Below are positions 21,482-32,938 of a stretch of 64,000 nucleotides of DNA, piece after piece. Position numbers and translations under genes: made by a program. The DNA is from Pleurodeles waltl (lineage: Eukaryota; Chordata; Amphibia; Caudata; Salamandridae). The stretch is taken from contig NC_090447.1 in NCBI RefSeq assembly GCF_031143425.1, positions 845,437,760-845,501,759 of the forward strand. The letters are read 5' to 3'. The first letter of the stretch is position 1; the number at the start of each line of letters is the position of its first letter. Below the pieces are notes generated by a model. The model made no database searches and was not told where the DNA came from. It saw nothing but the letters and a program-made list of their open reading frames with translations.

Positions 21482-24400
21482 TGTAAAGAAATGGCTCCCT
21501 GTTGCAGTTACCCCCCACTTTTTGCCTGATACTGATGCTGACTTGACTGAGAAGTGTGCTGGGACCCTGCTAACCAGGCCCCAGCACCAGTGTTCTTTCA
21601 CCTAAAATGTACCATTGTTTCCACAATTGGCACAGCCCTGGCACCTAGGTAAGTCCCTTGTAACTGGTACCCCTGGTACCAAGGGCCCTGATGCCAGGGA
21701 AGGTCTCTAAGGGCTGCAGCATGTCTTATGCCACCCTAGGGACCCCTCACTCAGCACAGACACACTGCTTGCCAGCTTGTGTGTGCTGATGGGGAGAAAA
21801 TGACTAAGTCGACATGGCACTCCCCTCAGGGTGCCATGCCAACCTCCCACTGCCTGTGGCATAGGTAAGTCACCCCTCTAGTAGGCCTTACAGCCCTAAG
21901 GCAGGGTGCACTATACCACAGGTGAGGGCATATATGCATGAGCACTATGCCCCTACAGTGTCTAAGCAAAACCTTAGACATTGTAAGTGCAGGGTAGCCA
22001 TAAGAGTATATGGGCTGGGAGTCTGTCAAAAACGAACTCCACAGCTCCATAATGGCTACACTGAATACTGGGAAGTTTAGTATCAAACTTCTCAGAATAA
22101 TAAACCCACACTGATGCCAGTGTTGGATTTATTAAAAAATGCACACAGAGGGCATCTTAGAGATACCCCCTGTATTTTACCCAATTGTTCAGTGCAGGAC
22201 TGACTGGTCTGTGCCAGCCTGCTGCTGAGAGACGAGTGTCTGACCTCATGCGGTGAGAGCCTTTGTGCTCTCTGAGGACAGAAACAAAGCCTGCTCTGGG
22301 TGGAGGTGCTTCACACCTCCCCCCTGCAGGAACTGTAACACCTAGCAGTGAGCTTCAAAGGCTCAAGCTTCGTGTTACAATGCCCCAGGGCACTCCAGCT
22401 AGTGGAGATGCCTGCCTCCTGGACCCAGCCCCCACTTTTGGCGGCAAGTCCAGGAGAGATAATGAGAAAAACAAGGAGGAGTCACTGGCCAGTCAGGACA
22501 GCCCCTAAGGTGTCCTGAGCTGAGGTGACTCTGACTTTTAGAAATCCTCCATCTTGCAGATGGAGGATTCCCCCAATAGGGATAGGAATGTGACCCCCTC
22601 CCCTTGGTTGGGAGGAGGCACAAAGAGGGTGTACTCACCCTCAGGGCTAGTAGCCATTGGCTACTAACCCCCCAGACCTAAACACGCCCTTAAATTTAGT
22701 ATTTAAGGGCTTCCCTGAACCTAAGATTTTAGATTCCTGCAACAACAAGAAGAAGGACTGCCTAGCTGAAAAACCCCTGCAGAGGAAGACCAGAAGACAA
22801 CAACTGCCTTGGCTCCAGAAACTCACCGGCCTGTCTCCTGCCTTCCAAAGAACTCTGCTCCAGCGACGCCTTCCAAAGGGACCAGCGACCTCTGAACCCT
22901 CTGAGGACTGCCCTACTTCGACGACGACAAGAAACTCCCGAGGACAGCGGACCTGCTCCAAAAAGACTGCAACTTTATCCAAAGGAGCAGCTTAAAGAAC
23001 CCTGCAATCTCCCCGCAAGAAGCGTGAGACTTGCAACACTGCACCCGGCGACCCCGACTCGGCTGGTGGAGAACCAACACCTCAGGGAGAACCCCCGGAC
23101 TACTCTACGACTGTGAGTACCAAAACCTGTCCCCCCTGAGCCCCCACAGCGCCGCCTGCAGAGGGAATCCCGAGGCTTCCCCTGACCGCGACTCTCTGAA
23201 ACCTAAGTCCCGACACCTGGAAAAGACCCTGCACCCGCAGCCCCCAGGACCTGAAGGACCGGACTTTCACTGCAGAAGTGACCCCCAGGAGTCCCTCTCC
23301 CTTGCCCCAGTGGAGGTTTCCCCGAGGAAGCCCCCCCCTTGCCTGCCTGCAGCGCTGAAGAGATCCCTTGATCTCTCATTGACTTACATTGCGAACCCGA
23401 CGCTTGTTCTAACACTGCACCCGGCCGCCCCCGCGCCGCTGAGGGTGAAATTTCTGTGTGGGCTTGTGTCCCCCCCGGTGCCCTACAAAACCCCCCTGGT
23501 CTGCCCTCCGAAGACGCGGGTACTTACCTGCAAGCAGACCGGAACCGGGGCACCCCCTTCTCTCCATTGAAGCCTATGCGTTTTGGGCACCACTTTGAAC
23601 TCTGCACCTGACCGGCCCTGAGCTGCTGGTGTGGTAACTTTGGGGTTGCTCTGAACCCCCAACGGTGGGCTACCTTGGACCAAGAACTGAACCCTGTAAG
23701 TGTCTTACTTACCTGGTAAAACTAACAAAAACTTACCTCCCCCAGGAACTGTGAAAATTGCACTGTGTCCACTTTTAAAGTAGCTATTTGTGAATAACTT
23801 AAAAAGTATACATGCAATTGAAATAATTCAAAGTTCCTAATGTACTTACCTGCAATACCTTTAAAACAAGATATTACATGTTAAATTTGAACCTGTGGTT
23901 CTTAAAATAAACTAAGAAAATATATTTTTCTATAACAAAACCTATTGGCTGGATTTGTCTCTGAGTGTGTGTACCTCATTTATTGTCTATGTGTATGTAC
24001 AACAAATGCTTAACACTACTCCTTGGATAAGCCTATTGCTCGACCACACTACCACAAAATAGAGCATTAGTATTATCTCTTTTTTACCACTATTTTACCT
24101 CTAAGGGGAACCCTTGGACTCTGTGCATGCTATTCCTTACTTTGAAATAGCACATACAGAGCCAACTTCCTACATTGGTGGATCAGCGGTGGGGTACAAG
24201 ACTTTGCATTTGCTGGACTACTCAGCCAATACCTGATCACACGACAAATTCCAAAATTGTCATTAGAAATTGATTTTTGCAATTTGAAATTTTTCTAAAT
24301 TCTTTAAAGTCCTGCTAGGGCCTTGTGTTAGTCCCTGTTAGCATTGCTTTTAGAGTTTAAAAGTTTGGTAAAAGTTTGAATTAGATTCTAGAACCAGTTT

Positions 24401-25298
24401 TAGTTTCTTAAAAAGTATTCCAACTTTTAGAAGCATAATGTCTAGTACAGATGTGAATGTGGTGGAAGTCGATACCACACCTTACCTCCATCTTAAGATG
24501 AGGGAGCTAAGGTCACTCTGTAAAATAAAGAAAATAACAATGGGCCCCAGACCTTCCAAACTACAGCTCCAGGAGCTGTTGGCAGAGTTTGAAAAGGCCA
24601 ACCCCTCTGAGGATGGCAACTCAGAGGATGAGGATAGTGACTTGGAGGGTGATTCCCCCCCACCAGTCCTATCTAGGGAGAACAGGGCTTCTCAAGCCCT
24701 GACTCCACAAATAATAGTCAGAGATGCTGGTTCCCTCACAGGAGGGACCAACAACTCTGAAATCACTGAGGATAACTCCAGTGAAGAGGACATCCAGTTA
24801 GCCAGGATGGCCAAAAGATTGGATTTGGGAAGACAGATCCTAGCCATAGAAAGGGAAAGACAAGAGATGGGCCTAGGACCCATCAATGGTGGCAGCAACA
24901 TAACTAGGGTCAGAGATTCTCCTGACATGTTGAAAATCCCCAAAGGGATTGTAACTAAATATGAAGATGGTACCTGCAATACCTTTAAAACAAGATATTA
25001 CATGTTAAATTTGAACCTGTGGTTCTTAAAATAAACTAAGAAAATATATTTTTCTATAACAAAACCTATTGGCTGGATTTGTCTCTGAGTGTGTGTACCT
25101 CATTTATTGTCTATGTGTATGTACAACAAATGCTTAACACTACTCCTTGGATAAGCCTATTGCTCGACCACACTACCACAAAATAGAGCATTAGTATTAT
25201 CTCTTTTTTACCACTATTTTACCTCTAAGGGGAACCCTTGGACTCTGTGCATGCTATTCCTTACTTTGAAATAGCACATACAGAGCCAACTTCCTACA
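21482..25298 (+). repeat. 5' LTR (3,817 bp) containing PBS, leader and partial gag
   Basis: Sub-structure: ancestral LTR 21482-24174 (TG...TACA), PBS copy from 24176, leader, truncated gag 24438-24968, then LTR 3' segment 24969-25298 with AATAAA at 25030-25035. The join between gag and LTR (GAAGATGG to TACCTGCAATACC) is identical in the 3' LTR. Confidence 0.88.
24438..25034 (+). pseudogene. Truncated gag inside the 5' LTR
   Basis: Encodes the same first ~177 residues as the internal gag (MSSTDVNVVE...), then runs ~20 codons into LTR sequence and stops, giving 198 codons. It differs from the internal copy by a few substitutions (V-E-V-D for V-E-L-D near residue 10; L-D-L-G for L-A-L-G near 130). 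It lacks capsid, zinc knuckle and protease. It could be transcribed only from a promoter upstream within the LTR. Confidence 0.8.
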
Positions 25299-25299
25299 T

Positions 25300-25319
25300 T
25301 GGTGGATCAGCGGTGGGGT
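25300..25319 (+). other. Putative primer-binding site
   Basis: Starts TGG one base after the LTR end and reads TGGTGGATCAGCGGTGGGGT. The position is right for tRNA priming of minus-strand DNA. I cannot assign the tRNA. Exact copies sit inside the LTRs at 24176 and 30779. Confidence 0.6.
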
Positions 25320-25561
25320 ACAAGACTTTGCATTTGCTGGAGTACTCAGCCAATACCTGATCACACGACAAATTCCAAAATTGTCATTAGAAATTGATTT
25401 TTGCAATTTGAAATTTTTCTAAATTCTTTAAAGTCCTGCTAGGGCCTTGTGTTAGTCCCTGTTAGCATTGCTTTTAGAGTTTAAAAGTTTGGTAAAAGTT
25501 TGAATTAGATTCTAGAACCAGTTTTAGTTTCTTAAAAAGTATTCCAACTTTTAGAAGCATA

Positions 25562-27970
25562 ATGTCTAGTACAGATGTGAATGTGGTGGAACTCGACACC
25601 ACACCTTACCTCCATCTTAAGATGAGGGAGCTAAGGTCACTCTGTAAAATAAAGAAAATAACAATGGGCCCCAGACCTTCCAAACTACAGCTCCAGGAGC
25701 TGTTGGCAGAGTTTGAAAAGGCCAACCCCTCTGAGGATGGCAACTCAGAGGATGAGGATAGTGACTTGGAGGGTGATTCCCCCCCACCAGTCCTATCTAG
25801 GGAGAACAGGGCTTCTCAAGCCCTGACTCCACAAATAATAGTCAGAGATGCTGGTTCCCTCACAGGAGGGACCAACAACTCTGAAATCACTGAGGATAAC
25901 TCCAGTGAAGAGGACATCCAGTTAGTCAGGATGGCCAAAAGATTGGCTTTGGGAAGACAGATCCTAGCCATAGAAAGGGAAAGACAAGAGATGGGCCTAG
26001 GACCCATCAATGGTGGCAGCAACATAACTAGGGTCAGAGATTCTCCTGACATGTTGAAAATCCCCAAAGGGATTGTAACTAAATATGAAGATGGTGATGA
26101 CATCACCAAATGGTTCACAGCTTTTGAGAGGGCTTGTGAAACCAGAAAAGTGAACAAATCTCACTGGGGTGCTCTCCTTTGGGAAATGTTCACAGGAAAG
26201 TGTAGGGATAGACTCCTCACACTCTCTAAAAAAGATGCAGAATCTTATGACCTCATGAAGGGTACCCTGATTGAGGGCTTTGGATTCTCCACTGAGGAGT
26301 ATAGAATTAGATTCAGGGGGGCTCAAAAATCCTCGAGCCAGACCTGGGTTGATTATGTTGACTACTCAGTGAAAACACTGGATGGTTGGGTAACTGGAAA
26401 TGAAGTGTATGACTATGTTGGGCTTTATAATTTGTTTATGAAAGAACACATTTTAAGTAACTGCTTCAATGAAAAGTTGCATCAGTATCTGGTAGACCTA
26501 GGTCCAATTTCTCCCCAAGAATTGGGAAAGAAGGCAGACCACTGGGTCAAGACTAGGGTAACCAAAACTTCCACTGGGGGTGACCAAAAGAAAGGGGTTA
26601 CAAAGCCTCCCCAGGAGAAAGTGGGTGACACTAGAAACAAAGAAAAAGAGTCCCCTGTAGGCCCCCAAAAACCAGACCAGGTGGGTGGGCCCAGAGACAC
26701 AACCCAAAACAAAGGTGGGTACCAGGGTAAGAACTGGGATGCCACTAAGGCATGGTGCCATAACTGTAAACAGACAGGGCACCACACCAAGGACACTTCT
26801 TGTCCCAAAAACAAACCCCCTAGCAAAATCCCAGGGGTGACCAGTGTAGCCATTGGGGATGACTCCTCAGATGAGGAGGTCTTCATAGCCTTCAACTGGA
26901 AAAAGGGACCAACAGGTGAGTTGGAGATTCCAGAGGGAAGTAGACACTTCCACCACCTACTGGTGAATGGAATCCCAGCCACTGCCCTGAGAGACACTTG
27001 TGCCAGTCACACTATTGTGCATGACAGGCTGGTGTTCTCAAACCAGTACATCCCAGGTGAGATGGCCAGAGTAAGAGTTAGCCCAGACAGGGTCACTGAT
27101 AGGCCTGTGGCTTTTGTGCCCATAGAAGTGGGTGGGACTTTTAGCTGGAGAAGGGTGGTAGTCAGTACAGACCTCCCCCTTGATTGTCTCCTTGGAAATG
27201 ACTACCCAGAGGTTAGTCAGAGCCCAAGAGAGGAACTGGTCCAGTGCCAGTCCTCTCCCAAGGATTCTGGAGTGCCTGCCTCTGCAGTAAATGCAAGTAG
27301 GCCCCAGAAGAAAAAGAAAAGGAAACAGAGTAGGAAAGGTGGACAACCTTTAGCCAAGGTTCCAGCAAGCCAAGGAGATTCTGCTCCAGTAGGGGAGAAC
27401 TCCAAAAGTGGCTCTGATAAAGTCCAACCTGACCCACAAGAAGTCCTGGCTAGTCAGGCAACTGTTAAGCCTGAGTGGGTGGCTCCTCAGCTAACAGAAG
27501 AAAGAGTGGAAGAAGGGTGTTTACTACAAGATGTGGTAACCCCCCACTCTAATACAGCAGACAGGCACCCTGAACCCAAAGAAGCCTGTAACTTAGCCCC
27601 TTCCCTTGTAGGTGAAGAGCTAAAGGTGTGGTTCTGGGCACTGATAGCTGTCAGTGGCCTCTGCTGGGTGTTAGCCTTTATGGCTGCACTATCCTTGGCA
27701 TGGTGGTCTGACCCCATGCCAAATAGCAAGTTAGGCCCCCTGACCCTGTTGGTCATGGTGGGGTTACTCCAGCTCTGGGTAACCTCTTTGGGTAAGCTAG
27801 GGGTGACCCTGGCTAAAATAAGATTACCAGAGGTGGATACCTCTAACCCCAAAATAGAGAGAATGGGTGAAGACATAAAAAGCACAGACAAGAGGCAGTT
27901 CAGACTAGGTCCTATCACTGTGGAAGTGGGTCAGTTCCCCAGAGGGAATGACTTGAACAGGAGGATGTAA
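25562..27970 (+). CDS. Gag-protease protein with C-terminal membrane segments
   Basis: 802 codons, open throughout. N-terminus: SAP-like helices (residues ~16-55), then an acidic Ser/Asp/Glu stretch. Residues ~180-345 resemble the Gag capsid/SCAN-like fold (TEEYRIRFRGAQ, DLGPISPQELGKKADHWV). Zinc knuckle at 399-414, CHNCKQTGHHTKDTSC, spaced CX2CX4HX6C rather than the usual X4. Retropepsin-like domain ~455-550 with D478-T-C-A-S where DTG/DSG is expected, and the partner LLGND at 543-547. A Lys-rich linker follows, then two hydrophobic segments (~689-714 and ~725-750) and a short polar tail. It ends ~100 bp before the 3' LTR. No RT follows. The membrane part may be a remnant of a 3' ORF fused when pol was lost. 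Confidence 0.8.
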   Translation: MSSTDVNVVELDTTPYLHLKMRELRSLCKIKKITMGPRPSKLQLQELLAEFEKANPSEDGNSEDEDSDLEGDSPPPVLSRENRASQALTPQIIVRDAGSLTGGTNNSEITEDNSSEEDIQLVRMAKRLALGRQILAIERERQEMGLGPINGGSNITRVRDSPDMLKIPKGIVTKYEDGDDITKWFTAFERACETRKVNKSHWGALLWEMFTGKCRDRLLTLSKKDAESYDLMKGTLIEGFGFSTEEYRIRFRGAQKSSSQTWVDYVDYSVKTLDGWVTGNEVYDYVGLYNLFMKEHILSNCFNEKLHQYLVDLGPISPQELGKKADHWVKTRVTKTSTGGDQKKGVTKPPQEKVGDTRNKEKESPVGPQKPDQVGGPRDTTQNKGGYQGKNWDATKAWCHNCKQTGHHTKDTSCPKNKPPSKIPGVTSVAIGDDSSDEEVFIAFNWKKGPTGELEIPEGSRHFHHLLVNGIPATALRDTCASHTIVHDRLVFSNQYIPGEMARVRVSPDRVTDRPVAFVPIEVGGTFSWRRVVVSTDLPLDCLLGNDYPEVSQSPREELVQCQSSPKDSGVPASAVNASRPQKKKKRKQSRKGGQPLAKVPASQGDSAPVGENSKSGSDKVQPDPQEVLASQATVKPEWVAPQLTEERVEEGCLLQDVVTPHSNTADRHPEPKEACNLAPSLVGEELKVWFWALIAVSGLCWVLAFMAALSLAWWSDPMPNSKLGPLTLLVMVGLLQLWVTSLGKLGVTLAKIRLPEVDTSNPKIERMGEDIKSTDKRQFRLGPITVEVGQFPRGNDLNRRM

Positions 27971-28069
27971 GGCAGAGTAGGCCCTGCAACAAACCAGCCT
28001 ATTTCCTCTACTCTTCCTCGCCTGACAGACTAGGAAGACTCTCCCAGCTTTGGCTGAGTCTCCTGGCCT

Positions 28070-28088
28070 GTGGGCTGGGGGGGGCTTG
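28070..28088 (+). other. Putative polypurine tract
   Basis: G-rich GGGCTGGGGGGGGC directly before the 3' LTR start at 28089. This is the usual place for the plus-strand primer, though it is interrupted by C and T. Confidence 0.55.
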
Positions 28089-31000
28089 TGTAAAGAAATG
28101 GCTCCCTGTTGCAGTTACCCCCCACTTTTTGCCTGATACTGATGCTGACTTGACTGAGAAGTGTGCTGGGACCCTGCTAACCAGGCCCCAGCACCAGTGT
28201 TCTTTCACCTAAAATGTACCATTGTTTCCACAATTGGCACAGCCCTGGCACCTAGGTAAGTCCCTTGTAACTGGTACCCCTGGTACCAAGGGCCCTGATG
28301 CCAGGGAAGGTCTCTAAGGGCTGCAGCATGTCTTATGCCACCCTAGGGACCCCTCACTCAGCACAGACACACTGCTTGCCAGCTTGTGTGTGCTGATGGG
28401 GAGAAAATGACTAAGTCGACATGGCACTCCCCTCAGGGTGCCAGGCCAACCTCCCACTGCCTGTGGCATAGGTAAGTCACCCCTCTAGTAGGCCTTACAG
28501 CCCTAAGGCAGGGTGCACTATACCACAGGTGAGGGCATATGTGCATGAGCACTATGCCCCTACAGTGTCTAAGCAAAACCTTAGACATTGTAAGTGCAGG
28601 GTAGCCATAAGAGTATATGGGCTGGGAGTCTGTCAAAAACGAACTCCACAGCTCCATAATGGCTACACTGAATACTGGGAAGTTTAGTATCAAACTTCTC
28701 AGAATAATAAACCCACACTGATGCCAGTGTTGGATTTATTAAAAAATGCACACAGAGGGCATCTTAGAGATACCCCCTGTATTTTACCCAATTGTTCAGT
28801 GCAGGACTGACTGGTCTGTGCCAGCCTGCTGCTGAGAGACGAGTGTCTGACCTCATGCGGTGAGAGCCTTTGTGCTCTCTGAGGACAGAAACAAAGCCTG
28901 CTCTGGGTGGAGGTGCTTCACACCTCCCCCCTGCAGGAACTGTAACACCTAGCAGTGAGCTTCAAAGGCTCAAGCTTCGTGTTACAATGCCCCAGGGCAC
29001 TCCAGCTAGTGGAGATGCCTGCCTCCTGGACCCAGCCCCCACTTTTGGCGGCAAGTCCAGGAGAGATAATGAGAAAAACAAGGAGGAGTCACTGGCCAGT
29101 CAGGACAGCCCCTAAGGTGTCCTGAGCTGAGGTGACTCTGACTTTTAGAAATCCTCCATCTTGCAGATGGAGGATTCCCCCAATAGGGATAGGAATGTGA
29201 CCCCCTCCCCTTGGGAGGAGGCACAAAGAGGGTGTACCCACCCTCAGGGCTAGTAGCCATTGGCTACTAACCCCCCAGACCTAAACACGCCCTTAAATTT
29301 AGTATTTAAGGGCTTCCCTGAACCTAAGATTTTAGATTCCTGCAACAACAAGAAGAAGGACTGCCTAGCTGAAAAACCCCTGCAGAGGAAGACCAGAAGA
29401 CAACAACTGCCTTGGCTCCAGAAACTCACCGGCCTGTCTCCTGCCTTCCAAAGAACTCTGCTCCAGCGACGCCTTCCAAAGGGACCAGCGACCTCTGAAC
29501 CCTCTGAGGACTGCCCTACTTCGACGACGACAAGAAACTCCCGAGGACAGCGGACCTGCTCCAAAAAGACTGCAACTTTATCCAAAGGAGCAGCTTAAAG
29601 AACCCTGCAATCTCCCCGCAAGAAGCGTGAGACTTGCAACACTGCACCCGGCGACCCCGACTCGGCTGGTGGAGAACCAACACCTCAGGGAGAACCCCCG
29701 GACTACTCTACGACTGTGAGTACCAAAACCTGTCCCCCCTGAGCCCCCACAGCGCCGCCTGCAGAGGGAATCCCGAGGCTTCCCCTGACCGCGACTCTCT
29801 GAAACCTAAGTCCCGACACCTGGAAAAGACCCTGCACCCGCAGCCCCCAGGACCTGAAGGACCGGACTTTCACTGCAGAAGTGACCCCCAGGAGTCCCTC
29901 TCCCTTGCCCCAGTGGAGGTTTCCCCAAGGAAGCCCCCCCCTTGCCTGCCTGCAGCGCTGAAGAGATCCCTTGATCTCTCATTGACTTACATTGCGAACC
30001 CAACGCTTGTTCTAACACTGCACCCGGCCGCCCCCGCGCCGCTGAGGGTGAAATTTCTGTGTGGGCTTGTGTCCCCCCCGGTGCCCTACAAAACCCCCCT
30101 GGTCTGCCCTCCGAAGACGCGGGTACTTACCTGCAAGCAGACCGGAACCGGGGCACCCCCTTCTCTCCATTGAAGCCTATGCGTTTTGGGCACCACTTTG
30201 AACTCTGCACCTGACCGGCCCTGAGCTGCTGGTGTGGTAACTTTGGGGTTGCTCTGAACCCCCAACGGTGGGCTACCTTGGACCAAGAACTGAACCCTGT
30301 AAGTGTCTTACTTACCTGGTAAAACTAACAAAAACTTACCTCCCCCAGGAACTGTGAAAATTGCACTGTGTCCACTTTTAAAGTAGCTATTTGTGAATAA
30401 CTTAAAAAGTATACATGCAATTGAAATAATTCAAAGTTCCTAATGTACTTACCTGCAATACCTTTAAAACAAGATATTACATGTTAAATTTGAACCTGTG
30501 GTTCTTAAAATAAACTAAGAAAATATATTTTTCTATAACAAAACCTATTGGCTGGATTTGTCTCTGAGTGTGTGTACCTCATTTATTGTCTATGTGTATG
30601 TACAACAAATGCTTAACACTACTCCTTGGATAAGCCTATTGCTCGACCACACTACCACAAAATAGAGCATTAGTATTATCTCTTTTTTACCACTATTTTA
30701 CCTCTAAGGGGAACCCTTGGTCTCTGTGCATGCTATTCCTTACTTTGAAATAGCACATACAGAGCCAACTTCCTACATTGGTGGATCAGCGGTGGGGTAC
30801 AAGACTTTGCATTTGCTGGACTACTCAGCCAATACCTGATCACACGACAAATTCCAAAATTGTCATTAGAAATTGATTTTTACAATTTGAATTTTTTTTA
30901 AATTCTTTAAAGTCCTGCTAGGGCCTTGTGTTAGTCCCTGTTAGCATTGCTTTTAGAGTTTAAAAGTTTGGTAAAAGTTTGAATTAGATTCTAGAACCAG

Positions 31001-31901
31001 TTTTAGTTTCTTAAAAAGTATTCCAACTTTTAGAAGCATAATGTCTAGTACAGATGTGAATGTGGTGGAACTCGACACCACACCTTACCTCCATCTTAAG
31101 ATGAGGGAGCTAAGGTCACTCTGTAAAATAAAGAAAATAACAATGGGCCCCAGACCTTCCAAACTACAGCTCCAGGAGCTGTTGGCAGAGTTTGAAAAGG
31201 CCAACCCCTCTGAGGATGGCAACTCAGAGGATGAGGATAGTGACTTGGAGGGTGATTCCCCCCCATCAGTCCTATCTAGGGAGAACAGGGCTTCTCAAGC
31301 CCTGACTCCACAAATAATAGTCAGAGATGCTGGTTCCCTCACAGGAGGGACCAACAACTCTGAAATCACTGAGGATAACTCCAGTGAAGAGGACATCCAG
31401 TTAGCCAGGATGGCCAAAAGATTGGCTTTGGGAAGACAGATCCTAGCCATAGAAAGGGAAAGACAAGAGATGGGCCTAGGACCCATCAATGGTGGCAGCA
31501 ACATAACTAGGGTCAGAGATTCTCCTGACATGTTGAAAATCCCCAAAGGGATTGTAACTAAATATGAAGATGGTACCTGCAATACCTTTAAAACAAGATA
31601 TTACATGTTAAATTTGAACCTGTGGTTCTGAAAATAAACTAAGAAAAGATATTTTTCTATAACAAAACCTATTGGCTGGATTTGTCTCTGAGTGTGTGTA
31701 CCTCATTTATTGTCTATGTGTATGTACAACAAATGCTTAACACTACTCCTTGGATAAGCCTATTGCTCGACCACACTGCCACAAAATAGAGCATTAGTAT
31801 TATCTCTTTTTTACCACTATTTTACCTCTAAGGGGAACCCTTGGACTCTGTGCATGCTATTCCTTACTTTGAAATAGCACATACAGAGCCAACTTCCTAC
31901 A
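28089..31901 (+). repeat. 3' LTR (3,813 bp) containing PBS, leader and partial gag
   Basis: Same order as the 5' LTR: ancestral LTR 28089-30777, PBS copy from 30779, leader, truncated gag 31041-31574, LTR 3' segment to 31901. It ends CCTACA, followed by the target-site duplication. Confidence 0.88.
31041..31631 (+). pseudogene. Truncated gag inside the 3' LTR
   Basis: Same truncation point as in the 5' LTR; 196 codons, ending in LTR-derived sequence. Small differences: P to S near residue 76, and the stop is TGA because of a T-to-G change relative to the 5' LTR. Confidence 0.8.
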
Positions 31902-31906
31902 ATCTG
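31902..31906 (+). repeat. Target-site duplication of LTR element, right copy
   Basis: ATCTG, matching 21477-21481. Confidence 0.88.
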
Positions 31907-32510
31907 CTCATGATATTAAGCACTGGATGACCTGGGACTGTTAAGGAAAATAATATACTGATGCCATGTGCTCCCTCTTGCTTCCAGCCAAGATAGCATG
32001 CTTGCTTGTGCAATGCTCTGTAGTGTGTTTTGTTGCAATGAGTTTGCACTTCCTCTAAAGTAGCAGCAGGTGAGTTCTTTACAAATGGAAGGGTGGCAAT
32101 TGCAGGTGTGCTATCTTCTGGGCAAGCCAGTCTGTGAATGGTTGGGTGGGCCCATTCCTGTCCAGAATGACTGGTTGTATCCAGAATTTTGGAAACTATC
32201 TTCACAACTGTAGTGCTGAGCTGAGTGGCTTGTGATTGGTGCACCCTGTGTTGGTTCAGGTATTAATTAAGTTAATGCAGGAGCCAGTTGGAAGCTTGAT
32301 GTCAGTTAAGGTACGTGTGAATGTTTTTGCTTTCTGCAGCAAGCTTTATGATGTATCAAGGACCTTTTTCAACATCAATCAATCCTGACTAAGGCAGGTG
32401 AAGTAGAAAGGCGAATGAGTATAACTCAGTATATCTTCTCTTAATGCCTAAGAGCAATTCAGTAGCTCCGGGAAGAGATTTACACTTAGTAGAAAGAGTA
32501 TATGCCTTCA
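31907..32510. other. Unassigned flank
   Basis: No gene or repeat family recognised. Confidence 0.5.
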
Positions 32511-32532
32511 CCCCTTAGCCCCTTCTGTGCCC

Positions 32533-32553
32533 AGGACGTAATGATTACGTCCT
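32533..32553. repeat. Perfect 10-bp-arm palindrome
   Basis: AGGACGTAAT-G-ATTACGTCCT. A second, imperfect version with the same core follows at 32570-32602. Confidence 0.9.
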
Positions 32554-32938
32554 GAGGCACAGTGCTCGTGTGCCCGGGACGTAACCATTACGTCCTGGGC
32601 ACAGAGCCCAGAGGGAGCGCTAGCGCTCCCTCTGAGGGGTTTCCCCCCACCCCCCAAGGCAGGGATGGAAGGGGAAGCACTTCCCCTTCCACCCCGACAC
32701 CCCCCGCCTGTGACATCAGCGCGCGAGCGTGAGCTGATTGTCACAAGGCCTCCTCCCTGCAAAAGCATTTCTCTTCCGATCACGTGGAGGAGGCTGAGAG
32801 ACTTCAAAGGGAAAGAAAGTTATTCCCTTCCCTTTGAAGTCTCTCTCAGTGTTTTGGCAGCCGGATTGCAAGCAATCCGGCTGTCAAAACGCCCACTAGA
32901 CACCAGGGATGTTTATTTTCAAATGTAATTGCCATGAG

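Larger units (their letters stand above)
21482..31901 (+). mobile_element. LTR retrotransposon with 3.8-kb gag-containing LTRs and no RT
   Basis: Flanked by a perfect 5-bp duplication (ATCTG), so it entered as one unit of 10,420 bp. Two direct repeats (21482-25298 and 28089-31901) start TGTAAAG and end CCTACA. Each consists of a 2.7-kb ancestral LTR, then PBS, leader and 5' gag, then a ~325-bp copy of the LTR 3' end. The internal region (25299-28088) has PBS, leader, one 802-codon ORF and a purine-rich tract. No RT, RNase H or integrase is present, so it was mobilised in trans. The near-identical LTRs, with a 4-bp indel near 22608/29212 and scattered substitutions, point to a fairly recent insertion. 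Confidence 0.9.

Noticed and set aside
22263..23570. Open frames of 80-180 codons within the LTRs, repeated near 28870-30173
   Set aside because: They fall in the non-coding part of a 2.7-kb LTR, overlap on both strands, and show no domain.
25300..25319. Assigning a specific tRNA to the primer-binding site
   Set aside because: The position is convincing but I could not match the sequence to a tRNA 3' end with confidence.
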